DNA from: CALISC01 sp963542545
GTDB lineage: Bacteria; Bacillota_I; Bacilli_A; Acholeplasmatales; Acholeplasmataceae
Length of the DNA: 61,990 nt
Assembly: GCA_963542545.1 (NCBI GenBank)
Contig: CAUTWO010000004.1
Coordinates: 1-61,990 of the forward strand
Direction of reading: 5' to 3'
Shown: positions 9,771 to 17,770 of the stretch, in pieces
Layout: each line of letters begins with the position of its first letter
Position numbering within the stretch: position 1 is the stretch's first letter
Position numbers and translations under genes: made by a program
Notes under the pieces: generated by a model
Seen by the model: the letters and a program-made list of their open reading frames with translations, nothing else
What the model was told of the DNA's origin: nothing
Database searches by the model: none

Positions 9771-10646
9771 TTACTCTTCCTTCCAGTTTTTAAGCATTAA
9801 CTTCACAATGTTTTCGTTAACTGAAACCACGATGTCAAACTCCACTTTTTGTTTAAGTTCTTCTCTGACTTGCATCGCTAAATTCTTCTTAAGTAGGTTA
9901 ATAGCCGAGCCGTTTTTGCCAATTAAAATTGCTTTTTGGCCAGGTTTTTGACACACAATTTTGACAAAAAACACGGTTTTTGTGCCGAGTTCTTGAGTGC
10001 CTTCTAGAGAAACTGCTACTTTGTAAGGGATTTCTTTGTCATATAGTTTAAGCAGTTGCTCGTGGACAAACGACAAGATGTATTCGCTGTGAGTTTGCGA
10101 ACTGTTGTAGTCAGCTGGATAAATTAACTCACTTGTCTTAAAGTAAGGCAAAGTGAGTTCAATTAGTTTATCTATGTTTTTTAAAGTTACGTTAGAAATT
10201 GGAATAAACTCAGCAAAACTGTGCAAGGCTTGAAATGACAAAATGATTTCAAGAATTTTGTTTTTCTTTAAAATATCTTCTTTGGTAATCACTAAAATTG
10301 TGGGGATTTTTTCGCTCTTTAGAACTTTTAGTACTGGTAGAAAAGCATCTGAGTACACGCGGTCTACGAGCAAATAACAAACATCGCTTCCGTAAATTGC
10401 GCTGTAGGCTTCTTTGGTCACTAAAGTCTCTAGTTGAGTAGTAGGTCTAAAAGTAATCCCTGGAGTGTCTACAAAGCCGATTTGAAAGTTTTTAGTGGTC
10501 TTAACTCCAAGTAGTGCTTTTTTTGTAGTCTCTGGTTTTGGAGAAACAGCCTGCGCTCGGTAGCCTAAAATGTTGTTAAGTAAACTAGACTTACCAGTAT
10601 TTGGAGCACCAACTATACACACCGAACCTGCTTTAAATTCGGTCAT
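9771..10646 (-). CDS. era: GTPase Era
   Basis: Ribosome-associated GTPase needed for 16S rRNA maturation and 30S assembly. G1 is GAPNTGKSSL (residues 13-22) and G3 is DTPG; the usual NKxD G4 motif is TKED here, a conservative change. The C-terminal KH domain is recognised by LIGKNGSAINLL. At 291 residues it is of normal length. Its start lies inside the 3' end of cdd (14-bp overlap). Confidence 0.93.
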   Translation of the reverse strand: MTEFKAGSVCIVGAPNTGKSSLLNNILGYRAQAVSPKPETTKKALLGVKTTKNFQIGFVDTPGITFRPTTQLETLVTKEAYSAIYGSDVCYLLVDRVYSDAFLPVLKVLKSEKIPTILVITKEDILKKNKILEIILSFQALHSFAEFIPISNVTLKNIDKLIELTLPYFKTSELIYPADYNSSQTHSEYILSFVHEQLLKLYDKEIPYKVAVSLEGTQELGTKTVFFVKIVCQKPGQKAILIGKNGSAINLLKKNLAMQVREELKQKVEFDIVVSVNENIVKLMLKNWKEE

Positions 10647-11028
10647 TATCTAAGTCAAAAGAAAACGGCAGAAGTTCAGAAACTGTGGTTTCTTTTACGT
10701 CTTTTTTGGTGTTAGTTAAAACTACTTTCATGTCTTTTGGACAAAGTTCAGCGATTACTTGTCTACAGGCTCCACATGGAGAAATCGGTGTGTTAGTCTT
10801 GGCTGCCACAAAAAGAGTTTTAAAGTCAGCCTTGTGATATCCTTGTGACATTGCAGAAAACAGTGCTGTGCGCTCTGCACAATTGCACATTGAGTAGGCT
10901 CCATTTTCAATGTTAAATCCCAAGATAAACTTACCATTTTTAAGTTCCAGGGCTGCGCCTACTTGAAAATTTGAGTAAGGGCAATACGCCATTTTCATAG
11001 CATCAAGGGCTTTACTTATGCCAGTCAT
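10633..11028 (-). CDS. cdd: Cytidine deaminase
   Basis: Deaminates cytidine and deoxycytidine to uridine and deoxyuridine in pyrimidine salvage. The zinc-site motifs are clear: CAERTA with catalytic glutamate in the first half and PCGACRQ supplying the other two cysteines. 131 residues matches the small homotetrameric type. It overlaps ybeY at its start and era at its end, which is the classic Bacillota order. The pyrimidine-nucleoside phosphorylase at 33.6 kb would act in the same salvage pathway. Confidence 0.95.
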   Translation of the reverse strand: MTGISKALDAMKMAYCPYSNFQVGAALELKNGKFILGFNIENGAYSMCNCAERTALFSAMSQGYHKADFKTLFVAAKTNTPISPCGACRQVIAELCPKDMKVVLTNTKKDVKETTVSELLPFSFDLDNDRI

Positions 11029-11446
11029 ATTTCTTCCTTTCCATTCCGATAAACTTAAGGATTTTTTCAGTTAAATCCATCATGACTTGTTCTTCTTCTT
11101 TGGTTTCGTGGTCATAGCCTTTGACATGCAGATAGCCATGCACTGCTAGAAAACAAAGTTCGCGTTCATAGGAGTGTTCATATTCTTTTGCTTGTTCAAG
11201 GGCTTTATCAAGCGAAATAAAGATGTCGCCACAACTTTGTTCGTCAACTTCATCAGGAAAAGAAATGACGTCTGTTGCTCTATCTATATTTCTGTATTGT
11301 TTGTTTAAGTTATGAAGATACGCGTTATCTGCCAAAATTATTTGCAGGGTTTTTGTGTCATCTATGGTTTTAAATAAGTGAGTAAGTAGTTTAACCTCTG
11401 CTTTAATTTCGCGGTCACCTAACTCAGAGAAAATATTAACGCGCAT
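11012..11446 (-). CDS. ybeY: Endoribonuclease YbeY
   Basis: Metal-dependent endoribonuclease that takes part in 16S rRNA 3'-end maturation and ribosome quality control. The zinc-binding signature HGYLHVKGYDH is intact near the C-terminus. I start it at ATG 11446 (MRVNIFSE), which gives the usual family N-terminus; an in-frame TTG lies 18 bases upstream. Neither start has a clear ribosome site, fitting coupling to phoH, whose end it overlaps. Confidence 0.92.
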   Translation of the reverse strand: MRVNIFSELGDREIKAEVKLLTHLFKTIDDTKTLQIILADNAYLHNLNKQYRNIDRATDVISFPDEVDEQSCGDIFISLDKALEQAKEYEHSYERELCFLAVHGYLHVKGYDHETKEEEQVMMDLTEKILKFIGMERKKYDWHK

Positions 11447-12401
11447 TTTTTTCGTAGCGGTCAACTATTTTCATAACCAGCGGGTGTCTAACTACGTCCA
11501 TTGGCTCAAACTCAATGAAACGGATATCTGAAATATCGCTAAGTAGTTGTTTGGCCTGAACTAAGCCAGATTGAACTTTAGCAGGTAAGTCAATTTGAGA
11601 AATATCGCCAGTAATTGCCATTTTAGAGTTAAAACCAAGTCTGGTTAAAAACATTTTCATCTGAGAACAAGTGGTGTTTTGAGCCTCGTCTAAAATCACA
11701 ACGGCGTCTTCTAAGGTACGCCCGCGCATATAGGCAAGTGGTGCGATTTCAATCAAACCTTTTTCAATATAAGAAAGAGTTTTTTCGCGACCCAAAATAT
11801 CATAAAGAATATCGTAAATCGGAGTCAGATAAGGATCAATTTTTTCCTTTAAATCACCTGGCAAAAACCCTAAGTTTTCACCGGCCTCTACAACAGGGCG
11901 AGTAATTATAATTTTTTTAACATTTTCGACTTTAAGTTCATTTAAAGCATAAGCAACCGCTATAAAAGTTTTTCCGGTTCCAGCAGGGCCGGTTGAAAAA
12001 ACTAAATCATACTTATTTAAAGCCTCAAAGTAAACTAATTGCGAATAAGTTTTGGGAAATAGTTTTTTACCCTTTGCCGTGTAGCCAATTGGTTTGGTGT
12101 TTTTATACAATTTCTCAAAATTATCAAGATCGTCTTTTTCGGCTAAATTAGCACAATACACCAGGTCTCTTTTAGAAAGTACGATGTTAGAACCAACCTT
12201 AAAAAGTGAGTTAAACATTTGCGTAAAAATTACTTTTTCTTGCTCAGAAAAAGACTTAGTGACAATCGCGTCATTGCTTACTTGAAACTCTCTTTGAAAA
12301 TAGTCAGAAATTGCTTTTAAATTCTTGTAGCTAGCGCCAAAAATATTGACCAAAGCATGTGGATTTTCAATTTTATAAATATATTTTGTCTCTGTGTTCA
12401 T
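11436..12401 (-). CDS. PhoH family ATPase
   Basis: Cytoplasmic P-loop ATPase of the PhoH/YbeZ family, thought to act with YbeY in rRNA processing. Walker A is GPAGTGKT and Walker B VVILDEAQ; about 320 residues is normal. It is the first gene of the phoH-ybeY-cdd-era-glyS-dnaG run. A TATAAT box ends only eight bases before the ATG at 12401, so the message is likely leaderless or nearly so; a TTG six bases further upstream is the other candidate start. Confidence 0.92.
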   Translation of the reverse strand: MNTETKYIYKIENPHALVNIFGASYKNLKAISDYFQREFQVSNDAIVTKSFSEQEKVIFTQMFNSLFKVGSNIVLSKRDLVYCANLAEKDDLDNFEKLYKNTKPIGYTAKGKKLFPKTYSQLVYFEALNKYDLVFSTGPAGTGKTFIAVAYALNELKVENVKKIIITRPVVEAGENLGFLPGDLKEKIDPYLTPIYDILYDILGREKTLSYIEKGLIEIAPLAYMRGRTLEDAVVILDEAQNTTCSQMKMFLTRLGFNSKMAITGDISQIDLPAKVQSGLVQAKQLLSDISDIRFIEFEPMDVVRHPLVMKIVDRYEKNAR

Positions 12402-12409
12402 CAACAATC

Positions 12410-12415
12410 ATTATA
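12410..12415 (-). promoter_or_regulatory. -10 box of the phoH operon promoter
   Basis: Perfect TATAAT on the minus strand, eight bases before the PhoH ATG. No ribosome site fits between them, so transcription would begin within a few bases of the start codon. A -35-like TTGCTT lies further upstream at loose spacing. Confidence 0.6.
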
Positions 12416-12527
12416 TCATTTGCCCAAGTTCAAATAAAGCAAGACTAATTTGTTTTTCTTAATTTTTTGCATTGTTTTAAAAAGACTTCTTGTCTAAATT
12501 TCGGTGCGCGATATACTAAAAAAATAA

Positions 12528-12551
12528 AAAAACTCCACAAGCGGAGTTTTT
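12528..12551 (-). terminator. Intrinsic terminator after the tRNA cluster
   Basis: Arms AAAAACTCC and GGAGTTTTT around a six-base loop, with A and T runs on both sides so it could work in either direction. It lies just past the 3' end of tRNA-Gly on the minus strand. Confidence 0.8.
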
Positions 12552-12568
12552 CAAAGAAAGGAGCAAAA

Positions 12569-12642
12569 TGGAGCAGGTGATGGGAATCGAACCCACATAG
12601 CCAGCTTGGAAGGCTGGAGTTTTACCACTAAACTACACCTAC
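12569..12642 (-). tRNA. tRNA-Gly (TCC)
   Basis: On the minus strand the acceptor GTAGGTG pairs with CACCTGC (one G-T wobble). The anticodon loop carries TCC, the T arm is GGTTCGATTCC, and a CCA end is encoded. Last of a three-tRNA cluster Arg-Pro-Gly. Confidence 0.95.
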
Positions 12643-12645
12643 AAG

Positions 12646-12722
12646 TGGTCGGGAAGACAGGATTTGAACCTGCGACATCTTGGTCCCAAACCAAGCGCTC
12701 TACCAAGCTGAGCCACTTCCCG
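12646..12722 (-). tRNA. tRNA-Pro (TGG)
   Basis: Acceptor CGGGAAG pairs with CTTCCCG, the anticodon stem CTTGG/CCAAG holds a TTTGGGA loop with anticodon TGG, and the T arm and encoded CCA are present. Only three bases separate it from tRNA-Gly. Confidence 0.95.
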
Positions 12723-12728
12723 ATTAGA

Positions 12729-12805
12729 TGGCGTACCCAAGAAGATTCGAACTCCCAACCTTTTGATCCGTAGTCAAATGCTCTATCCAGTTGAGCTATG
12801 GGTAC
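12729..12805 (-). tRNA. tRNA-Arg (ACG)
   Basis: Acceptor GTACCCA pairs with TGGGTAC. The anticodon loop CTACGGA gives ACG, expected to be edited to ICG to read CGN codons. CCA is encoded. First gene of the Arg-Pro-Gly cluster. Confidence 0.95.
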
Positions 12806-12889
12806 AGGCAAGAATTTATTAGGTAACCACTTAATAAAATCTACCAAATAAGTATAACACTTTCAAAAATAATTTTCAATTTAGAGCCG

Positions 12890-13408
12890 CTAAAAGTCAA
12901 AAATTAAAACAGTACTGTTTTTTTCTTTAAACTCAATTGTGCTTTGCTCACCAATTTGGTGTCCGTTTTTAGAATGAGTGTTGATTTTTTGGGGTTCAAC
13001 AAAGATAAAAATACCTTCTGCTTCTGCACATTTTTCTTGTTTCTCGTTAAAAATAACTGACTTTGCTGAAAAGTATTTTTCGTTAATCCTTAGGACTTTA
13101 GCCAAAGCAGTGTGCTGATGATTTGTAAAAATTGGTTTTAAGAATTTAACTTTTAAGCTACCAGTCATTGCGAGTTTTTTGGGAAAATATGGAATGTACG
13201 CGCGGCATGCCAGCTCATCTAAAACTGCAGATATTGCACCACCATGGGTAATCCCACTGTAACTTTGGTGAAATTCGGTTGGTGAAAAACTAGAGTAAAG
13301 TGTTTTGTTGCTAAGTTCATATATCTTTAAGTTTAAGTCAGTAGGTCTACTTCCACACACCAGGCAATGCTTAGCGTTGGCGAGTTTTTTAAGCAAAGTT
13401 TCTTGCAT
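12890..13408 (-). CDS. Hotdog-fold thioesterase (PaaI/4HBT family)
   Basis: Probable cytoplasmic acyl-CoA thioesterase. The segment GITHGGAISAVLDELA (about residues 52-67) is the family signature HGGxxxxLxDE, forming the long hotdog helix with the catalytic acid. An N-terminal CLVCG motif is common in a subgroup of these proteins. 172 residues is slightly long. It stands alone between two tRNA loci; nothing nearby indicates the acyl substrate. Confidence 0.75.
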   Translation of the reverse strand: MQETLLKKLANAKHCLVCGSRPTDLNLKIYELSNKTLYSSFSPTEFHQSYSGITHGGAISAVLDELACRAYIPYFPKKLAMTGSLKVKFLKPIFTNHQHTALAKVLRINEKYFSAKSVIFNEKQEKCAEAEGIFIFVEPQKINTHSKNGHQIGEQSTIEFKEKNSTVLIFDF

Positions 13409-13437
13409 CTTTACCTCTTTTGATTTGAATTACTTAA

Positions 13438-13469
13438 AAAAATCGCTTAAGCAAACTTAAGCGATTTTT
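13438..13469 (-). terminator. Intrinsic terminator, likely for tRNA-Lys
   Basis: Fourteen-base perfect arms AAAAATCGCTTAAG and CTTAAGCGATTTTT around a CAAA loop, flanked by A and T runs. It lies 17 bases beyond the 3' end of tRNA-Lys and upstream of the thioesterase gene. Confidence 0.85.
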
Positions 13470-13485
13470 AAAATCTTTTTACCCG

Positions 13486-13560
13486 TACCCGCTTAGGGAC
13501 TCGAACCCTAGACCCTCTGATTAAGAGTCAGATGCTCTAACCAAACTGAGCTAAGCGGGC
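13486..13560 (-). tRNA. tRNA-Lys (CTT)
   Basis: Acceptor GCCCGCT pairs with AGCGGGT (one wobble). The anticodon stem TCTGA/TCAGA holds loop CTCTTAA, anticodon CTT. Unlike the other tRNA genes here, CCA is not encoded: the bases after the discriminator A are CGG, so the tail must be added enzymatically. Confidence 0.93.
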
Positions 13561-13613
13561 AGTAAGTTAATTATATTTTAATTATTTTAAATATGCAAAC
13601 TATTTAAAATCGC

Positions 13614-14753
13614 TTATAAAAGTTTTTGAAACAACAAAACTGAATCTAACTGTTCCCAAGGAAATTCAGGATTGCCAAAATGGCCAGAGATAGCAGTTTT
13701 TGAGTAAATTGGGTGTTTTAGGTTTAACTTTTTAATAATGCCTTTTGGCGAAAGGTCAAAGTTGGCCTTAATAAACTCAAATAATTTTTGTTCAAGTGCT
13801 TTGTTGGTGCCATCGTCTAAAGTGACAAATAAAGAAGTAGGTTGAGCAACTCCAATGCAGTAAGAAATTTCAATAGTTGCTCTGTGCGCAAGTCCTGCGG
13901 CAACTATGTTTTTAGCTAAGTATCTGGCCATATAAGAAGCCGAGCGGTCTACTTTTGAAGGGTCTTTTCCGCTAAACGCACCACCACCATGTGGCGCAGT
14001 TCCGCCGTAGGTGTCTACAATAATTTTGCGGCCAGTTAAACCTGAGTCTCCGTGTGGGCCACCAATTACGAATCTACCTGTGGCATTGATAAAAATTTGG
14101 GTGTTTTGAGTAATTAAACCAGCAGGAATAATTGCCTGAATTACGTGTTTGTTAATTTGCTTTTTTAACTCATTTAAGTCAATTTCTGGTTCATGTTGTG
14201 CAGAGACTACAATCGCTGTGATTTCTTTGAGTTCGCCACTATCTGAAAACTTAGCGGTAACCTGGGTTTTGCCGTCTGGTCTAAGTCCTTTAACAATTCC
14301 TTGTTTGCGAACTTCGGTAAGTCGGCGAGATAGTTTGTGTGCGTAGTATATGCAAGGCGGTAAATACTCAGGTGTTGAGTCTTCAGCGTAGCCAAACATT
14401 ATACCTTGGTCACCCGCGCCTTGGTCTTCTTTATCAACTCCAAGAGCGATGTCTGGAGACTGAGTTTTAATTTTAACTAAATACTCTATTTCTTCAGCTG
14501 AAAACAAAAGTGCGGGGTCAGTATAGCCAATTTCTTTAATTGCCGCTTTTGCGAGTTCAGCGTAGTCAAATTTATAACTAGCGGTAACCTCGCCAAAAAT
14601 TAAGCAAAAGTTTGTAGTTAAAGCAACTTCAACTGCGCATCTAGCGTTTGGGTCTTTTTTAAGTACAGAGTCTAAGATGTAGTCCGCGATTTTGTCCGCG
14701 ATTTTGTCAGGATGACCCTCGCAAACAGATTCTGAGGTAAAGTAATAACTCAT
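13614..14753 (-). CDS. metK: S-adenosylmethionine synthase
   Basis: Makes S-adenosylmethionine from methionine and ATP. Family signatures GAGDQGIMFGYA and GGGAFSGKDPSKVDRS are intact, and 379 residues is normal. ATG 14753 is chosen because GGAG lies eight bases upstream; a TTG six bases earlier sits too close to that site. Its product is the methyl donor for TrmK and the type II methyltransferase in this window. The 5' gap is too short to hold a SAM riboswitch. Confidence 0.96.
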   Translation of the reverse strand: MSYYFTSESVCEGHPDKIADKIADYILDSVLKKDPNARCAVEVALTTNFCLIFGEVTASYKFDYAELAKAAIKEIGYTDPALLFSAEEIEYLVKIKTQSPDIALGVDKEDQGAGDQGIMFGYAEDSTPEYLPPCIYYAHKLSRRLTEVRKQGIVKGLRPDGKTQVTAKFSDSGELKEITAIVVSAQHEPEIDLNELKKQINKHVIQAIIPAGLITQNTQIFINATGRFVIGGPHGDSGLTGRKIIVDTYGGTAPHGGGAFSGKDPSKVDRSASYMARYLAKNIVAAGLAHRATIEISYCIGVAQPTSLFVTLDDGTNKALEQKLFEFIKANFDLSPKGIIKKLNLKHPIYSKTAISGHFGNPEFPWEQLDSVLLFQKLL

Positions 14754-14798
14754 TTTCAAATCTCCTTTGTAGTATTTTATTTATTTATTTTTATTTTG

Positions 14799-16169
14799 CT
14801 ACTCGTTATAAAGAGTTTCAAACTGAGTGTGAAAGTCAATAAAGCGAGTAAAGATGTCTTCCGGAATAAAAAAACGAAAAGTTTCTTTAAAACGAGCAAT
14901 AGTTTCGCTGTGAGAATACGCTACTTTGTAGGCTGTAGACATTCTCATAATACAGTAAATGTCAGCGGTTAAAATAATTTGGGAAATTGGGGTATTTTGA
15001 ATTTGATTTTGTTTTTCAATAAAAGTTTTTGAAATCCCAGATTCAAAGGAAGTTCTAACGATTTCTGCGGCTTTTTTGGCAAGTTGAATGCGCTTAGCAA
15101 TCACGGCTCCGTTTTGAACTTTGGCGGTCAATTCACTTTGCGGAAGACTTTTTAAAATCTCGTGGTCAAGTAGTGTCGCGAAATTACTTTGGTTATCTAA
15201 ATACTGACAATAAGTAACAAGGGTATTTAAGTTAGCGGTAGAAAGCCCCATTAGTTCACCCAGACGATTGACAATTTTGGTTAAAAACTCAAGATACGAG
15301 GTATCTGTTAAGGCTGAGTTTAAAACGACACCAAATAAGTCAGAAGTTAGTGAGATAAACTCATTTTGTAGGCGAGCGCGTTGCACTTTTTCGTGAATTC
15401 GGTCGTGTTGAATAGTTTCAGAAATGATTGTTAAGGCCCTTAATACAAGTGAGTACAAAATAAAGACTAGTGACCTTAAAATAACGTCTACAAGTGAGTT
15501 TATCAGGTCTTTGGAATTGGCAAAAGAAAACGCATAGAAACGGTTTGTCACAAATATATGCATGATAGTCAGAATACCAAAGAGAAACCCAGCGCTGTAG
15601 GAAAATGCTTTTCTGTCTTGATACAGACAAATAATTGTCAAAACTACGTAAAAAAGAGAATATGAAAAAGTCTCTAGAACTACAAAAGCCAGAGACTTAT
15701 TGTAGTGCAGACCGTTTCTGAAAAACAGTGGGCTTATGTTGACCTTCAAGTAAAACAAAGAAACCGCGATAAACAAATAAGAAATGATAAAGTACTGAGC
15801 GATTTTTTGTTTATGGATAGCCACATCTCTGTTTTGATTTAACTCAGTTTTAGCAGGTTGTATCATTCTTTTTAACAAAAAGTTAAACACAAACAAAAAA
15901 GGAAAGGTAGCCACAGTTATTGCCCAGTTGACAATTGTGCGGTTTTGTACAACTTTTGGATCCAGACCTTCTAGTCCTATCTTGCTCACGGAAATAATTA
16001 ACATCAGTAAAAATAAAAATAGGTTAAATAGAAAAATAATGTTCTTAATTACAGTATTGCGTCTAGTTAAAACATTTAAATCGTCTGTAATAACAACATT
16101 ATTTTCAAAACCAAATAGTTTAGAGAAACTACTGGAAATTAAATTTTTAATTTTTTTAGGTTTAGCCAA
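14799..16169 (-). CDS. Membrane protein with degenerate HD-GYP-like domain
   Basis: 456 residues. The N-terminal half has about six or seven membrane segments (from residue 43 to about 250). The cytoplasmic C-terminal part follows the outline of an HD-GYP domain: EILKSLPQSELTAKVQNGA matches the eILnKpgkLteeE region, and TADIYCIMRMSTAYKVAYS matches the aDvfdALtsdRpYrkA block that follows the GYP motif. The metal-binding HD and HH residues and the GYP motif itself are not visible, so it is probably not an active cyclic-di-GMP phosphodiesterase; a binding or scaffold role is possible. The domain assignment is by pattern only. Confidence 0.55.
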   Translation of the reverse strand: MAKPKKIKNLISSSFSKLFGFENNVVITDDLNVLTRRNTVIKNIIFLFNLFLFLLMLIISVSKIGLEGLDPKVVQNRTIVNWAITVATFPFLFVFNFLLKRMIQPAKTELNQNRDVAIHKQKIAQYFIISYLFIAVSLFYLKVNISPLFFRNGLHYNKSLAFVVLETFSYSLFYVVLTIICLYQDRKAFSYSAGFLFGILTIMHIFVTNRFYAFSFANSKDLINSLVDVILRSLVFILYSLVLRALTIISETIQHDRIHEKVQRARLQNEFISLTSDLFGVVLNSALTDTSYLEFLTKIVNRLGELMGLSTANLNTLVTYCQYLDNQSNFATLLDHEILKSLPQSELTAKVQNGAVIAKRIQLAKKAAEIVRTSFESGISKTFIEKQNQIQNTPISQIILTADIYCIMRMSTAYKVAYSHSETIARFKETFRFFIPEDIFTRFIDFHTQFETLYNE

Positions 16170-16202
16170 GTTGAAAATTAAGACAAAAACAGTTTAGATA
16201 AA

Positions 16203-16739
16203 CTATTTTTGTTGAGCAAGTACAGTGTTTTCAGTTAAGATTTGCGCAACACGAACGGCAGCAGTGGCAGCAATTGCGCCCACAATGTCGTCAAGGAAGG
16301 TGTGGCAAACTCCGTCTTTTTTACCATCTTCGTTAAGGCGGTTAACAAGACCGTGTTTATTTACGTCAATGTCACCAAAGTTAGTTTTACCAATGGTTCC
16401 ATACATTCCAGAAAGGTCAAGCGCAAAAGTCTCGTCAATTCCAAAAAGTCCAAGGTCTTGTTCAATGATATCTTGAATTGGGCCTTCTAGTAATTTCTTT
16501 TCAGCAGCAATGTCAATAGCAATTCCAAGTTGCACGAAGTGGAACACGTCTCTAAGTGAAAGGATTTTTTCAACAGATTCGGTGCATAGTTCAAATGGAA
16601 TGTCTTTGATGTATTTAGATTGTTGTAAATAAGCGATTTCAGCGATGTCTTTAACAGATACTCCTCTTTTGGCAAGAGCAGCGATATTTAGTTTAAGCAT
16701 TTCTGGTCTACTAAAAATAATTTGTGGTTTTTTATTCAT
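16203..16739 (-). CDS. Phosphatidylglycerophosphatase A family protein (YutG-like)
   Basis: 178 residues resembling the soluble YutG/PgpA family of Bacillota, linked to dephosphorylation of phosphatidylglycerophosphate. The C-terminal motif FLDDIVGAIAATAAVRVAQ matches the family's conserved aspartates and small-residue helix. A TATAAT box at 16764-16769 (minus strand) and an AGGGGG ribosome site precede the ATG. It is divergent from fur. The exact substrate is inferred from the family. Confidence 0.72.
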   Translation of the reverse strand: MNKKPQIIFSRPEMLKLNIAALAKRGVSVKDIAEIAYLQQSKYIKDIPFELCTESVEKILSLRDVFHFVQLGIAIDIAAEKKLLEGPIQDIIEQDLGLFGIDETFALDLSGMYGTIGKTNFGDIDVNKHGLVNRLNEDGKKDGVCHTFLDDIVGAIAATAAVRVAQILTENTVLAQQK

Positions 16740-16830
16740 AATTCCCCCTACATATACTTTTTAATTATAGCACCGATAAACTGGTTTTAGGGTTTAAAAT
16801 GATATAATTAGTTCAGAAAAAGGAAGATTT
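16740..16830. promoter_or_regulatory. Divergent promoter region, PgpA-like gene / fur
   Basis: Minus-strand TATAAT at 16764-16769 serves the PgpA-like gene. Plus-strand TATAAT at 16803-16808, with AGGAAG before the ATG, serves the Fur gene. No convincing Fur box is visible between them. Confidence 0.6.
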
Positions 16831-17208
16831 ATGCAGTTTACAAAGAAAAGAAAATTAGTTTACGATATTTTAAAAGAACTCGCCAAACCTGCTTCAGTTG
16901 AGCAAATTTACGCTAAATTGCTGGAGTTTGACATCAATATCTCAACAATTTATCGTGCTCTTGATTTCCTTACTCAAAACAAGTTAGTTGAACATATTAT
17001 GCTTGAAAAAACTGCGTATTTTTTTGTCAAAAAAAATAAGCACTCACACTACATGATTTGTGAAAAATGCCAAAACATGTTAGAAATTGACTGTAAGGTT
17101 CTGAACTTAATTAAAGATGCCATAGAACTGCAAAACTTTACGCCAAAGAGTCATGAACTGACAGTTTATGGATACTGCTCAGAGTGTAGTTTAAAAACAA
17201 GTAAGTAA
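16831..17208 (+). CDS. Fur family metal-responsive regulator
   Basis: DNA-binding repressor of the Fur superfamily, 125 residues: an N-terminal winged helix (ISTIYRALDFLTQNKLVEH at about residues 36-54) then a dimerisation part with HSHYMICEKCQ and YGYCSECS, giving two CxxC pairs for structural zinc. Whether it senses iron, zinc, manganese or peroxide cannot be decided; it is shorter than most Fur and PerR proteins. It is followed by queT after 61 bases. Confidence 0.85.
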   Translation: MQFTKKRKLVYDILKELAKPASVEQIYAKLLEFDINISTIYRALDFLTQNKLVEHIMLEKTAYFFVKKNKHSHYMICEKCQNMLEIDCKVLNLIKDAIELQNFTPKSHELTVYGYCSECSLKTSK

Positions 17209-17231
17209 TTTTTTTAAAAAAACTTAAAAAA

Positions 17232-17267
17232 TGCTGTATTCCAGAACACCAGCAAAATAAAAACAGG
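17232..17267 (+). promoter_or_regulatory. preQ1-I riboswitch upstream of queT
   Basis: Stem TGCTG (17232-17236) pairs with CAGCA (17250-17254), enclosing TATTCCAGAACAC. An A-rich tail with CAGGAA follows, overlapping the ribosome site just before the ATG at 17270. The layout (short stem, loop with TTC and CAG, AACAC, A-rich tail) matches the preQ1-I class, and the loop C and G can pair with the tail C and G to make the H-type pseudoknot. Binding of preQ1 should hide the ribosome site and reduce QueT synthesis. Confidence 0.72.
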
Positions 17268-17269
17268 AA

Positions 17270-17758
17270 ATGAATAAACAAAAAAAATATTTAAAACTCT
17301 TAACTGTAAACGCAGCAATTGCAGCTATTTATTTTGTTCTAACTGTGTTGTTAGAACCTTTTTCTTATGGACAAATTCAGTTTAGAATTAGTGAAATTTT
17401 AATGGTCTTGGTGTTAATTAACTTCAAGGTAGCGCCAGGTATAGTCTTGGGGTGTTTTACTGCTAACATGTTTAGTCCTTTGGGGATTTGGGATGTAGTT
17501 TTTGGAACACTTGCCACAGTTATTTGTCTGATATTGATGTTTGTATTTAGGAAAAATATATTTATTGCGCTACTTGCTCCGACTATAGTTGGTAGTGCTA
17601 TAGTGGCTGTGATGCTTAATTTAATTTTAGGTCTTCAATTTTTTGAAACATTTATTTATGTTGCAATAGGGGAAGTGGCTGTACTTTACTTAATTGGCGC
17701 ACCATTTTACTATTTAGTTCAAAAAAACGAAATCGGCTTTACTTTGAAAGAATTGTAA
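17270..17758 (+). CDS. queT: QueT family queuosine-precursor transporter (ECF S component)
   Basis: Integral membrane protein, 162 residues with about five or six helices, matching the QueT family (LLEPFSYGQIQFRISEILMVL near the N-terminus). It is thought to be the substrate-binding component for uptake of preQ1 or a related queuosine precursor and to use shared ECF ATPases encoded elsewhere. The riboswitch directly upstream supports the assignment. Confidence 0.88.
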   Translation: MNKQKKYLKLLTVNAAIAAIYFVLTVLLEPFSYGQIQFRISEILMVLVLINFKVAPGIVLGCFTANMFSPLGIWDVVFGTLATVICLILMFVFRKNIFIALLAPTIVGSAIVAVMLNLILGLQFFETFIYVAIGEVAVLYLIGAPFYYLVQKNEIGFTLKEL

Positions 17759-17770
17759 AAACTGAGATTG

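Noticed and set aside
12551..12847. 98-residue minus-strand open frame
   Set aside because: It runs straight through three tRNA genes and has no coding character.
14754..14798. SAM riboswitch upstream of metK
   Set aside because: Only 45 bases separate metK from the upstream gene, with no aptamer-like structure.
17209..17231. Terminator between fur and queT
   Set aside because: The T and A runs after fur do not form a GC-containing stem, so fur and queT may be cotranscribed.
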